Positions 10,533 through 22,687 of a stretch of 64,000 nucleotides of DNA are shown here, in pieces (within the stretch, counting starts at the first letter, position 1; each line of letters starts with the position of its first letter). The stretch covers positions 1,116,001 to 1,180,000 of the forward strand of contig JAUKUA010000002.1 of assembly GCA_030549175.1 (NCBI GenBank). The letters are read 5' to 3'. The stretch comes from Lasiosphaeris hirsuta. Taxonomy: Eukaryota > Ascomycota > Sordariomycetes > Sordariales > Lasiosphaeriaceae. The notes under the pieces are model-generated. The model made no database searches. It was not told where the DNA came from and saw nothing but the letters and a program-made list of their open reading frames with translations. The position numbers were made by a program, and so were the translations under genes.

Positions 10533-12852
10533 ATGCGAAGACAACGCCACGCCACCCCAAACGATGTCAAGATGGACGTGACTGCCGCGACTACCGCGAC
10601 TGCCGCCCCCACCATAGAGAATCCGAGTCTTGCGAGCCAGGCAGTTACGGGTTTGTCCAGCAAGGAAGGGGCGGCCCGGCCGGCCCCACAGAGCACTGAG
10701 GAGTCACGCTCATCAATCGAAAGTGGCGCCGACAATGTCTTCTTCGACAACACCTGGTTCTGCAAATTTCTAGACAGTTTGCCTTTAGAAGTTAGGAACT
10801 GGGCCCTATTCACTCCCGACAACAATCCACCGAACGGTGGCGAAGACCGCAAAACCCCGGGGGAAGGTGCCACGGCAAATCTGCCTGTGGCTGGGACGCA
10901 GTCTGCTCGTGGTGTTTCCATGAACGAACCGGCCGTTGTCAAAGGTCCTTCCCCTCACGTCCCATTTACTCCCAGTCTGTCGGAACTGCCAGTCATGGTT
11001 TTCGCCACCCCACAACAGCCTCCCGCCCACGGCGCCTCCATGGGAACCAAGGCCATGCCGACGAACCCCCCTGCTGCGCAGAGTCCAACCGCTCCCCTTC
11101 CCGGGCACCCGTCTACGGGCTCGACACCAGCGCCAGCCAACTGCACCCAAGGCACCAAACGACGGAATGATACAGATGGGGATGTCGATCAAAGAAAGAG
11201 ACTCCGCTCAACCGCTCGCCCAGCTTGGAGTCAACCCGATCCAGGGTACGACCCAGGGTACGCTCCCTCTGACCCTGCCGACTGGCGCGAGGTGCTCAAG
11301 GCGATACCATGGGCGGGGCGGTACATGGATCCAGCCCAGCACAGTCGCCTTTTGAAGGAAGGGGAGGCTTTAGGGAAGAGGTGGGCAATTGCAAGCCATC
11401 AAGAGCGTATTCACAGCTTGCGCAAGGTTGCGGAAGCCCTTCAGCGGCCAAATGCTCGAATAAATATCAGGCCCATGTTTTTTGCAACCATAGCAACCCC
11501 AGAGGAGCGCCAGGAAGCAGGCCTGGATCATGGCGTGCTCGCACAACACTGGAACGCTCTCAATGGCCTATGTGTAGACACCCGCACGAACTCAGAGACG
11601 CCCTCAACACCAGCCCCTCCTATCCCCGAAGCCCCAGCACCGATGCCCGCCCACCAACAAGGGCCCTCCATTGCGCCTGATCCCAGGCACAGCAGTGGTG
11701 TCGCAAGTAGTAAGTATACCAGAGCCCCACGCAGGACGGCATGGATTCTAACGTGTGGTAGAGCCAGAACAGGGGGACCAAGAATGGCAGCCCACCGGGG
11801 TTGTTCAACCGACAGGCCAACAGCAGCCCGAGATTTGCGCCTGCTCTCCACGCCCCCATATGCATGGCAGTCCTGTAGCATATACACAAGTCTTCCACAG
11901 CCCGGTCCCCAACGCCCCCCCTACTGCCCACCCCCAAGGCACACCGCAGGCCCAACAGACCGGCAACGGCGAACCCCAGGATCAGACAGCGCACTCCCCT
12001 CCCCCCTACGCGATCAACCACGGATACGCTTCTACACAGCGGAATAATGTCGGTATATGTTATGACAGGAATGGGCGGCCGTATCCAATGGGAGGGGGGA
12101 GCCCCCCCTCTCCTTTTGGTCGCGTTCCGCGTGACATGCATCAAGCGGCGGCGGCGCAAGGGGTGGGACTTTCGGATGCGCCTAAGAATCCCGGAACTTC
12201 GGGCCCCTCTTTGCGTCAGCAGCGACTGAGACTGACGGAGACGGTCCGAGGGTCCCCATCGGCCCGGCCGACGGCAGCTGCTGGGGTCCAAGGAACCCTC
12301 ATGTCGCAGGCCCAAGCCGGCAACTCCTACCTCGGTGCTCAGATCCCAGAGGACTTTGGTGGTGGTGCTATCGGCAACGGCTACCCAGCGTCGGTGGGGG
12401 GGGATGAACTGCGACAACACTCAGCCATATTTGGAGATTTGCCGTCGGGGTTGATGTCTGGCATTCACCAGTTGGGACAGATGCAATATACGTCAGCACA
12501 GAGAGTACAGCAACAGCCGCAACAGCCGCAACAGCCGCAGATCCAGCATTATGCCCAAACCCCCCCGCTTTCACAGTCTGTCCACTATATGGGGCTTCAT
12601 GATGGGGAGCTCATTGGTCCGCAGGATGTAGAAGCCATGCACCACGGAGCAGGATTTATGGGGACCCAGGGACCAAATGGCCAGTTGGTATTTGGATATG
12701 GCGCTGGGTTTGGGCATGACCAACATGGCCTCGCACTTGGACAAGGGGGTGGGCAGACGCTCACCGCCGGGCCTGGACCGTCCAACGAGTCGATTGTGCA
12801 GGCCGAGGGGGGGCTGGGGGGTCAGGCCGGTGAGGAAGACGAGGAAGACTGA
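10533..12852 (+). CDS. Hypothetical Pro/Gln-rich low-complexity protein
   Basis: Exons 10533-11709 and 11762-12852 give 755 residues. The 52-nt intron starts GTAAGT, contains CTAAC and ends GTAG, and both sides join in frame. I recognise no catalytic domain. The N-terminal half is Ser/Thr/Pro-rich, with a basic cluster near residue 215 (KRRND...DQRKRLR) that could be a nuclear signal. A short ordered-looking helical part follows at about 250-340 (MDPAQHSRLLKEGEALGKRW, then EERQEAGLDHGVL). The C-terminal half is Gln/Pro/Gly-rich with a QQPQQPQQPQ tract and ends in an acidic EEDEED tail. The composition would suit a transcription-associated or RNA-binding scaffold, but that is guesswork. An alternative start is the Met codon at 10572. 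Confidence 0.7.
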
Positions 12853-13277
12853 GAGAAGTCCCAGTCGTATCATGGCCGGCAACCTGACGAAGGAGGGGGT
12901 CGTATCATGGCTGGCAACCTGATGAAGGGGAGGGTATTTGGTAATGTCTGTGCTCTGAAGCGGGTGGCGCTGTGGCCTTTAGACATGGCGTCTGGTTTCG
13001 CGTATACCCATTTGAAGTCTGGGTCAATTCCCTTTTCCATTTTTATACGTATATAATGTGTCGGACGCATTCAAGTTGTGTATGATTATGGTAGAATTTA
13101 TTTGAACCTGTTCTTTTGTTTTGGTTTTTTTTTTGTATTTTTATTGTTTCAGGAATGTAATTATGTCTATGTTGTTGGTTCGTTCGGTTGAGGTATATGG
13201 TAGGTAGCAATCCAAGCCGAGAACATGTAGAATAGGACAGATGGTTAGACACGGAAAGAAACCCCTTCCCACCCAGC
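12853..13277. other. Convergent intergenic region, no gene seen
   Basis: Lies between two convergent genes and probably holds both 3' UTRs. A near-duplicate motif (cgtatcatggcyggcaacctga) occurs at about 12867 and 12900. A T-run lies near 13125. Confidence 0.5.
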
Positions 13278-14231
13278 CTAGACCGTTTGCCCCTCCAACT
13301 CCTTCTCGGTCCACTCCCACAACCTGGCCGCCAACGCGGCATCCTTGGAAAGCGTCGTCCCCTGGCCGAGCTTGCCCACCGGGGTGTAGTACTCGCCGCT
13401 AATGACGGCGTCGGAGGGCGCCGTGGCCGCCCACAGCTGGCCCTGGGCGCCCTTCTCGGGCGTCACAAAGGTGACGGCGGCCACGGCGTTGATGATGCCT
13501 CCCAGGATCTTGTTGGACTTGGTAAAGGGGACGGCCAGGTTGGTGTTGACGGGGCCCGGGTGGATGGCGACCGACTTGATCTGCGGGTAGCGCCGCGCGA
13601 GCTCGGCGGCGAAGAAGATGTTGGACAGCTTGCTCTGGCCGTATTTGGTGAGCGAGCTGATGTTTTCCTGGCTGGACTTGACCGTGTCGAAGAGGATGCC
13701 CTCCTTGGGCGCGAGCTGGTGGCCGATGGAGGCGAGGACGATGATGCGCACGTCCGGGTTGATGGGCATGGTTTTCTGGATCAGGGGCAGGAGGAGCTTG
13801 GTGAGGAGGGCGTGGCCGACGTGGTTGGTGCCGAACTGGATCTCGTAGCCCTCCTTGGTCACGGCCGGGGGGGTGGCCATGATGCCGGCGTTGAGCATCA
13901 GGGTGTCGAGCCGGTCCGACTCGGCCAGCACGCGCCGCGCGGCGGCCTTGATGGAGTCGAACGACGACAGGTCCAGGTCGACCGCCTTGATGACGGCGCC
14001 GGGCGCGGCCTTGTGGATGTCGTCGATGGCGGCCTGGGCGCGCTCGGCGCTCCGTGCGCCGAGCCAGATGACGGCGGGCGAGCCGTACTTGGCGAGTGCG
14101 AGGATCGACTCTTTGCCCAGCCCGCTGTTGCCGCCGGTAACAAGGATGACCTTGCTGGCCTGCGAGGGAATGTCGGTGGCGGGGTTGAAGGAGACGCCGC
14201 TACTGCCGCCGAAGATGGATAAGATGCCCAT
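13278..14231 (-). CDS. Short-chain dehydrogenase/reductase (retinol dehydrogenase-like)
   Basis: A single uninterrupted 317-residue frame encodes a classical SDR, an NAD(P)H-dependent oxidoreductase with a Rossmann fold. The cofactor motif TGGNSGLG is at residues 32-39. NAG is at 114-116, the active-site Ser is about 168 (LASIG), and YGQSK gives Tyr197 and Lys201. The post-catalytic HPGPVNTNL stretch is also typical. Length and motif spacing match intact family members, so the enzyme should be active. Genes of this sort in fungi reduce or oxidise small carbonyl compounds; the substrate is unknown and no clustered partner is apparent. The gene is intronless and strongly GC-rich. Confidence 0.9.
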   Translation of the reverse strand: MGILSIFGGSSGVSFNPATDIPSQASKVILVTGGNSGLGKESILALAKYGSPAVIWLGARSAERAQAAIDDIHKAAPGAVIKAVDLDLSSFDSIKAAARRVLAESDRLDTLMLNAGIMATPPAVTKEGYEIQFGTNHVGHALLTKLLLPLIQKTMPINPDVRIIVLASIGHQLAPKEGILFDTVKSSQENISSLTKYGQSKLSNIFFAAELARRYPQIKSVAIHPGPVNTNLAVPFTKSNKILGGIINAVAAVTFVTPEKGAQGQLWAATAPSDAVISGEYYTPVGKLGQGTTLSKDAALAARLWEWTEKELEGQTV

Positions 14232-15737
14232 GTTTTACTTGTGTACTGCTGTTGTTTAAGATGCTCTTGGATGGATGGGTTGCGGGGATAGGAGGTGGTG
14301 TTATTTTGGGTGTCTTGGCAACGGAATTGAGAGTGCGGCAGGATGACGACTTGACGTCTGTGTAATTTAAGGTGATGACACAGATCGGAGAGGCTGCTTG
14401 TTGTTGGAGATGCGGAGGCTTTTGGGAGACAACAAGTGGAGGCGAGCTGGCGAGTAGATATATGCTCGAGCCTTCAATTCCAGGTGGTGTTGATTGCGAC
14501 GCGCGCGGCGGCACGGACTCGGGGTGCTTCGCTTGACGGAAAAGGACTTTGGGTTCAGAGGAGTGCCCGGCCAGCGACCCATCCGATGGCCGATGATGCG
14601 GAAATACGGTGCCGTCGGTGGAATTGCGAGCCCGCCGCTGCCGTCTCCTGATTGGACGACCGCATGGTGCTTGCAGTGACGAGACCTTAGCGTGACTCGC
14701 TGATCAGTCTTTGTCAGCCCAAATCCCTCGCTCCCATTCGACGACAAAAAGAATCATGAGTTATTTCGTATCTCGCATTTGAACCTGCGCGTGCGAAGCC
14801 GCTTTAAGCCTAGAGGCAGATACTATAGCCGCCATGATGATATGTGAACAACCCCCATTTCATTCAATTTCAGAACACAAGACAAAATGTGTCTAGTCTC
14901 TCTGGCTACTCGGGGGCAGGTCCGAGTGCCATCTCCTTCCTCTTCACTGACCCCGGGCCGACCACACAAGCGTATACCCGTGCAGGCCTGCCTCCGCGGT
15001 GCATATAGCTTGGGTTTGTCGCAATCACCCACTTCCAATCCGCCGGCTCTGAAATCGCCCAACAACCGTCACGGCCGCTCGTAGATTGGAGAGACGCAAG
15101 ACCTAGTCCCCGGCCAGGCCCAAACAGGTGCGCACTCATGACGAGGCGCACATGGTGGTACTGGAGACGGGGTGGTCCAAAAAGGGGCCTATCCCCATCG
15201 CTGCTCGACCAGGCTTTACTACCACAAGACAGCGGCCGCGTTAACCACCTCTCGCCGGGATACCAACAGCAGCCGTGTCGTTTGTTGCAAGGATGGCAGT
15301 ACAAGTAGGCAGGGCTGAGGTCCCCCTCCAAGAGAAGCAAGAGTTTCTTCAGTCTACGGGATTGGGGCAACAGCCTGCGTCTCGCAGCCGCGACTTGGCT
15401 ACCCAATATGTGATAGGTTGCCCGATAAGCAGCGACCGCACGGCCTGCAATGATTCCCTCATCGCGGTAACCAGACTGCGGCAGGACTGGGTCAAAGGAC
15501 TGGGCAAAGTGGGATTGGAGGGGAAGGGGGAAGAGGTTGAAGATAAAAGAGACGGGTCAAGACAGCTTAATATGCCCCAGAATATGGTTTGAGCCATGGA
15601 GCATGTTAGAGAGCTCTAGCTCAACGGATGGACCGCCACCTAACTTGAAGCTTAACATCATGATTAAGTTTGCCTTCTGCAACATTGCCACGGAAATCCG
15701 AGGCTTCTCTCGAGGCGATACTGAGATTTGGAATCCT
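14232..15737. other. Intergenic, no gene seen
   Basis: Holds the probable promoter of the dehydrogenase. The short frames on both strands show no domain and no usable splice pattern. Confidence 0.4.
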
Positions 15738-16451
15738 CTATTCACCGAAGAACGTGGCATCTTGCTCCCAGCCCCTTCTCCATTCACTACCCCAACACCA
15801 CAAGCCCACTTCCCCAATCTGCCGCTGGATCTGGGCTACCCTGACTTCATACCACATGGTACCTGGGTCAAAGTTGCAACGGATGCGCGATGGTCGACGC
15901 GCCGCTCGACGCGGAGTGCAGGGTTTTCGGAACAAAACGGGACGAGGCCTTGCATGTGGCTCTGGGGGAGCACTGATGACTTGTGTGATCTCCGTGGACC
16001 ACGGCTGGTCGCCACTCCTTCTGCAGAAAGACCACGTATGTTCGTCGGCCGGATGCTGGAATACACCGTGGGAAAAGGTGCCGGCGTAACGGTCGGCAAC
16101 CTGCTCCACCATGCTCTCGCTGGCGTGCATGAGGGGCGCAACGAAGGCCATCATGGTTCCTATCTCCCCCGTGTGCAGATCAAAGAAGTGCTCCCAGCGC
16201 GACGCCCTGGCAAAGAGATCTTTGGATAGTAGGGTGGTGAAGGTGATGGATGGGGTGCAGGCCCATGGCGAGACCGCGCGTCTCGGCGGCGACGAGGCGA
16301 ACGAGGCGACACGTGTACATGAGATGGAGGTCGATTTTGCGCTTGCTAGACGTCAGCAGCTGTCCCGTCCGGCGTCAATCAAGAGGTACTGGTGGTAAAT
16401 CTCGTCACGCACCTCTCGGGGTAGTGAGAGCAGGTCGGAGTGCTGCGCCAT
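15738..16451 (-). pseudogene. Broken 2EXR/F-box-like gene
   Basis: The minus strand begins at 16451 with an N-terminal motif typical of fungal F-box-like/2EXR proteins (LLSLPREVRDEIYHQYLL), but that frame stops after about 33 codons. A second frame then gives KIDLHLMYTCRLV...AAETRGLAMG. A third gives ITFTTLLSKDLFARASRWE and runs to 15738. The order of the three pieces matches this protein type, in which a 'LLLTCR..A.E..G' segment follows the N-terminal motif. Two frame changes without convincing introns make this a probable pseudogene. A small intron could explain one of them. Confidence 0.6.
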
Positions 16452-17212
16452 GGTCGTTGTTTATTGCTCCATTCCTTTGGTATCTGTGACAAAAACCGCA
16501 TGTGCGATGAGGCGGGCGGCGGTTCCCAGTTGTACTTCCCCCAGGTCCAGGCAGCCATGAAGGCAGGTCATGCGCCTGCCCAGCCGATCGGCGATGCTTA
16601 TTCCAGTGTACTGCTGGGTTCAGGGCGCCAGGAAAGGTCAAACCCGCGTGCCCGCTAAAATAACCTGAAATTACCCTGTAAGTAGTTATAGATATGTAGG
16701 TACAGACAGTACTACCAAATCACGGACCGCACCCAGATCGCTTCTAAAACTTCTTGCACCTCTTGCTGGTTCAACGGCGCGTCTTGTGGTTTGCAAATTA
16801 CTCTAATCGCATTTATTCCAGTTTCTCCAACACCCAACAAAACCATGGCTGTACGCGCCAGGATGTGCTGCAGGATCCATCTTGGATTCAGCTAACCACT
16901 GAATCCTGATGACCTGCCATGCTTCCATGTCCCGCCGAGATACAAATCTCCAACATTTTTTAGTAACTAAAATACCGCTACAAACTTTGAAAGACGATAT
17001 AGACAACACAGCGGCCTCGCCATCGATTTTGATCACAGAGGAGCAACAACAACAAAGTTTCGGTCATCTGGACGGCCGGTTATTAGCTCTCCGGAGTGAA
17101 CAGCACAAAGGTAGGAGAGCGGCGAGGATCATCACGACAACCTAACCATAATCAGCACCACGCAGTCTCATAATCTCATAGTCTACTGCTAATTTTGACG
17201 TAGAAATATCCC
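16452..17212. other. Intergenic, no gene seen
   Basis: No supported frame. No upstream laccase domains can be found here although a laccase C-terminus follows. Confidence 0.45.
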
Positions 17213-17704
17213 TTGTCTCTACTGGTTCTCATTGACCGACTGTTCGAAACCTTTTTCGGGCTTCCTCCAGCGGGACCCCCAATTCCTCAAGGGATAGTAC
17301 GCGTTAGGTGGAAATGTGTAAGTCGGCACTGGGTTGCTCAAACACTTCCTATCCCCCATCCCATCCACCTCCACGGAGTCGACTTTTTCGTTCTCGCTCA
17401 AGGATCGGGGACCTTTTCGAGCAGCTCCGTCGCTCTGACTGCGGTGAATCCGCCCAGGAGGGACATAGCCATGCTACCAACGTCTAGGTATCTCGTGCTG
17501 GCATTCGAGACGGATAACCCGGGCACCTGGTTAATACATTGCCATATCGGGTGGCATACGTTGGAAGGGTTTGCGCTACAGTTTATTATGCGGCGGGATA
17601 AGATTTTGGATTTGGTGGATACAGCTGTGCTAGAGGAGACCTGCTCGGCTTGGAGCGAGCTCCCAATCGTGAACAGTATAGTACAGGACGACTCGGGGGT
17701 ATAG
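17213..17704 (+). pseudogene. Orphan C-terminal part of a multicopper oxidase (laccase)
   Basis: The frame carries the third cupredoxin domain of a laccase. Copper-binding HPIHLHG is near residues 48-54, and HCHIGWH within TWLIHCHIGWHTLEGFALQF lies near 110. Intact fungal laccases are about 550-620 residues with two more cupredoxin domains upstream containing HWHG and HSH motifs. None of these is visible in the preceding 1 kb, and there is no signal peptide. The first 40 residues do not look like laccase in this frame. This is best read as a truncated relic from a rearrangement. A function as a stand-alone protein is unlikely because half of the trinuclear copper site is missing. Confidence 0.75.
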
Positions 17705-19113
17705 GCGGAATAGAGATTTTAGAGGAAGAAAATCCGCAGGACCAAGGATGGGTCCAACCCAACCCTGCTGCACGGGTTGGATTGTGTTGAAGCCTTTACG
17801 CGAGACCAGACTCTGGTGCCTTGGTTTTTTTTGGGGGGTGATTAGGAGGATAACTATCATTGTTGTTTACACTTTTATACGTTCTCGCGTCCTCTCTGAT
17901 TGATGCTGTACTGGATGATGATAATTGCGTGGGAGATTCAAAAAGTGGTGCCCCTGCAAGGACGTGATGGCCCATGGCTGCTCGTATGGAGGGTTTGTAG
18001 AATCACGCAGTTACAACCCTCACCAGTTCCACCGAATCCAGTGTGCTGTGCTTCTAATAGTATCAGCTAATTGAACGTCTTTGACCCCAATTCTACACTG
18101 TGTCTTGGCGTGTGTTCGAAGATGATGATAATACAGGATATTGAGTAACTGAAGTAGTAGTGGTTGCAGGTGTAAGCACGCGAGACTTAGAGTGCAGAGG
18201 CTAACTTAAATCTCCAGCGGTCAGGTAAGTAATACGAAAAAGGAAAGGCGAAAGTGTTTATTTTCAAGAATGGGGGCCTATTTTGACTATCTTTATATAT
18301 GGGAACCAACTCTAGGCCATTCGGCTAGAGTCGTAGCCTTAGGTAGTTCCAGAACGACATGGAATCGAAACAGAGCAGTACTAAGGATGGAATTGCTTGC
18401 ATTAATCAATACTGAGCTAATGATATTAGTATCCTACATAGACCACAAATTGCCATACTAATCTAACCTACCAACTGAATGTAAGAATGGAACGCGTCCA
18501 CGCTTAGATACGACCGCGGAGGAGGTGCGCTGGCGTTGTGCGGGGAGTTGGTAACTAGCCTATCTAATGGAACGATTGGATGTAGACCCACCAACCGAGA
18601 TCAATGGCGCTTGACAAGGCTTTACGGAATCACGGTGGGCTGTCTCATCAAGACATTTCACCGTCTGAGGTCTTCCCATGAGGGCTGCGTAGCCCAGTGG
18701 GGCCGGTTGCGGATGTCTTGGACATTTGAGATTGACCTTTCGTGTCCCCCTGCTCAGCCACTGCGTACAGGAGGGGTCGTGCAGCCCCAAAAGTCTGCTG
18801 GGGTTCCTTCGCGGCTTAGTCATCAATGGTGGCTTTTGCAGAAAATTTTCAAGGCGCAGCACAAACAGTTCTCATGAAGAGTCCCTTCCCCAATCACACC
18901 CCCAACGGCAATAAAGAGAGAAGGAAATGTCGATTCCTTTGACGGCAGTACGCGCAGAAACTACTGGGGGAGAGGGGACGCCGGCGGAATCAGGCGCGGT
19001 GAGCTCACATACCGTTTCCATGCCGTTTCCACTAGCAGCGTCGACACTCTTCCTAACGATCCGCAAATGGGCGGAACCAGTCTTCAATTGCTGGGACAGA
19101 ATCCCCGCCGCCT
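17705..19113. other. Intergenic, no gene seen
   Basis: Moderately AT-rich with scattered stops on both strands. No domain is recognised. It separates the laccase relic from the CorA-like gene. Confidence 0.4.
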
Positions 19114-21061
19114 GTGGATGCACCCATCAAGGCTGGATCCGTCAGGGTAACAGATTGGCGCACAACGGACGTACGGATCCATACGCATGATATAGACGCC
19201 GGTACAAGGTACTCGAGGGTCGAAAGAAGAACAGTTGATGTAGATCAAGTATTTTCCAACAAGGAACTTTTGGCTTCCTACTTGAACAAGGTATTTCACC
19301 CCGTGTGCTCGGTATTAGTATCTTGCTCACTGCTCTTACTCATTTTTCTCCCCGTCACAGCCTTGCGGGGAACCGACGGCAATTCGCATTGTGTAAGCCA
19401 CCTACCGCCCTGCCAGACCAAAGACTGCATCCCTAACAGTGGCATCTAGGCATGCGTTCAATGCTCCTTGGGCTGCTACGTTCTTCGACGTAACCTCCCC
19501 AGAGGAATTGCCATACCACAAGTTCGAGAGCTGGGCCGCACAAGGCGCTCGCCTGCAAAGTGCGAACCTTACGTCTTTCGCTTGGGACAAAGTCACTTGG
19601 GCATCGGCAGGTATTCATGCTGGCCGCGGAGCAGCCAACATCAAATTTTCCATCGACTGCCTATTCCCCCACAAAGATGACAGTCGTTTTGCAAAAAGAG
19701 CGTGCAGCACGGACAGACACTCCTTCGCCCTTGAGGCTTCGGATAGTTCTAGCACTAGCGGTATCGCTACCTACACCGTGTGTTCTAATCGAATCTCGGT
19801 GCATTGCAGGAGGGGCAGGCAACTTGGCTCGTACGAAAATGGCTTCGTCCCACATCCCCTTGACCCTCCAAATACGCTCGTCATCTTTGAGGATTCAAGC
19901 CATAACGAGGCGTTACTGGAACTCAAACCCCGCAGGCTTCCTGGGTATGAGACACAACTCAACATTGACTGGATTGGCCATGATCTGACCATTGTGTATC
20001 TGGATCTGATACTTGATCATCTAATGAAGCAGTGGTCCTCCCTTATAGAGTGCGCTGTTTCTCACAACAGATTGCTAGTAGGTGATGTGCACAGCCAGAC
20101 TCTAAAGATGAAAAAAACAGCAATCACGTTGACATGGTATTATTCCTGCAGGAAGATCTCGTATACCGGCAACCAGACGACGACTCACCTTCACAAAGCC
20201 TATGGGCAGCTTCAAAGAATTGGCTCATTCTCGACCGGCTCCTAGCAGTCCAATCTCTTGTCCTGCAAGAGATCGAAGATGGCGTCAATGACCTGCTTAA
20301 GCCCGCGCCTCCTAGATTCTCAAGTGTTCAAGGGTTAGAGAAGGGAAAAGAGATGGAGTACAGCCCTACGAGCATGGAGTCCCGGCTGGACACAGGAAGC
20401 AGCAACAGTGGTGGTGGTGGTGGTGGTGGTGCTGAGATTGATTTCTACAAGAAATTCTCTATCCAATCACCATCGAAAACTCTTACAAGATGCAGAAACG
20501 TTGTCAGAGACGATCTTATAACACCGACGACACATCTTCTTGACATGGTTAGTCAATCTCTAAAAACGCCCCATATTGTGTAAACCCACTAAAAATTATC
20601 CCTCAGATGTATAAGTCTGTTGCCATAAGAGACGCTCGCCTCTCATTGGGGCTGAATGCAAGCCTGTGGAGACTGAGTTGGATTACCTTCATCTTCTTAC
20701 CCTTGACATTTCTGTCTGGCTTCTTTGGTATGAACATCGACTGGCTCTCGAACAGCCCGTCCGCCAAATGGTACTCCCGCACAGACTCCCTGACTTTGTA
20801 CTTCCCCACTGACAGCTCTCCATCTGCAGGTACTTCATATCCGCAGCTGTCCTGGTGAGAAAGGCCCCCAAGCTAAGCTTCTTTTCTCCTGTGAGCAGGA
20901 TGCTAAATCTGGGTCAAGTTTATAGCATTTGCTCTAGTTTGGTTGTCGTTCAAAATCTCTCGTCGGTTCGCTCTCCGCCGATATCATACTTTCAACAGGG
21001 TTTAGCTGAGGGTTACCGAGGCTATAACAGAAGCCTGTTACGAGTTCCGAAAATGACTTAG
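19114..21061 (+). CDS. CorA-like Mg2+ transporter-family protein (fungal soluble-domain type)
   Basis: Proposed exons are 19114-19290, 19361-19392, 19450-20077, 20152-20547, 20607-20770 and 20830-21061. Each junction keeps frame across GT-AG introns of 57-74 nt. The long cytosolic N-terminal domain contains YHKFESWAAQ near residue 90. A poly-Gly run encoded by (GGT)n lies near residue 305 (20409-20433). The diagnostic part is exon 5: WRLSWITFIFLPLTFLSGFF followed directly by GMN, the CorA pore signature after TM1. TM2 should start at WYFISAAVLV, but the sequence then turns polar and basic (RKAPKLSFF), so the second membrane helix appears lost or mis-spliced. A short possible intron around 19757-19809 is unresolved. 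The gene may be decaying. Confidence 0.6.
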
Positions 21062-22687
21062 ATAGTGACTTGGGGCCGTGTTTTGGTATTGCTTTCCAGA
21101 GGTGGAACCCCTGGATTTGTAGATGCTGTTTCTGGCGACTTGGCTCAGGGGTTCCGCCCCTGAACCTACAGAGTTTTTGGCTTTTTTTATCGCTCACGCT
21201 ACTTCAAAAAGCCCGCTCCACGTTCTCCATAGCTAGTTTTCTTCCTCACATACTCCACAACTAAATTCAAGACCACTTGCAACAAACCATCTCGCGTGGG
21301 AGTGGTGTTCTTCTGTAGTAAGTCTGAGCAAACCCTGAGCAAAAGCTGAGCCGGGTCGAGCTAGAGTGAGCAATGTCACATGGGCGAGCTGTGGCTGATT
21401 GCCCTGAGCTTTTCCTGATTCTTCCCTGAGCTAGGGTGATCACACACGACTGCCACATGGCCCGTTTTCAGTTTTCAGCCCCCCCCCGAGCTAAAGTTGC
21501 CTTTCAGAACTGTTACAACCCGTGTACTAGGTAACTAAGTACTCAGTGTTAAATGACAGATCGTAAGGTAGAACGTCTAGTTCGACTATAGTGTAAAGAG
21601 GGTTGCATGGGTAGGCAAGTATCTCGGAAGGGTTATCACATTCTGCCAAACAGATTGCTATTACCAAGGCAAGTAGTACTTTGGAATATAGCAGAATGCA
21701 ATTACTTACGTGAGGAACAGGAATGGTCTCGCTCAATGGTATCTGACACAATAGTTACTTGCACTACCTATAAGCCTAGAACACAATATATACTTTATAC
21801 CGCGGCTTAGTTGGCTTTACTGCTTAGGAACTAAGCAGGCTGAGCAACTGAGTATCTACGGTCAACTGAGAGCCTTCTGATACTGTAGAAGGAGATTAAC
21901 GGAAGTTCCTATGTCGTCCTAATATCTCTCCATTGATAGTTTATCTGATATATTTCATATTAAATAGTAATCGAGAAGTCGCTGTCGTGCGCGCCGGGTT
22001 TAGCGCCCTCCCCGATCGGGGCGTAGCAGGTGGCTGCGGGTGCGAAGCGCTCCATATAGCTTTACTGACTTTTAAGCGACCAGATTATTTTTGGGAACAG
22101 GAACCCGGATTCTGGCCCATGGAACGCGACGGTCGAAATTGGTCACTGAACTGGTTCGGTAGGGTCGCACGACCAAAACCTGTACCGAGTACTTCTGAGA
22201 GACTGCAGCCCTCACTGTAGAGGCCGCCATAAATGGCGACACGTAAGGGATGGCTTCAAATTTTGTTTGTTTCAATGCAGCGAGGCGTGCAATTCGCCTG
22301 GAGAGGGTTAATATCAGCGGGAGTCCGCGGCTCGCTCGAGTTGGCGTAATATCGTTCTCGTATGTGCCTTGGCTTGCCAGATCGCGAATCCAGTAAAATC
22401 GTGCGTGTGTGATCCACATGGCACAGGTCATTTCTGGCCGGTTGGTGCTTGCCCAGACTTCGTAAGGTGGGGGGCGGCTGGGCGAGCCAATCATGGGGTT
22501 TTCAGCCAAACATTTCTTCCAAGTGGCTTTGGGCTGTCGGGTACCAACCGATCCGTGTCCGACTGCTTTCTTCCCCCAACCGCTTGAACATTAGTGATTC
22601 CTTAGCGAAACATACATGATTACCACTCTGTTGCTCCATGCGCCACACTTCCTCTTACTTAGCCGCTATACTTTCCACCTAACTACC
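21062..22687. other. Repeat-like intergenic region, no gene seen
   Basis: Contains a hairpin (arms 21101-21113 and 21146-21158), a cluster of 'ctgagc' words at 21325-21435, and TA-rich sequence at 21500-21960. A 145-codon minus frame at 22072-22509 has no recognisable family. Confidence 0.35.

Noticed and set aside
13287..14222. 311-codon plus-strand frame opposite the short-chain dehydrogenase
   Set aside because: It is the antisense shadow of a GC-rich gene with complete SDR motifs.
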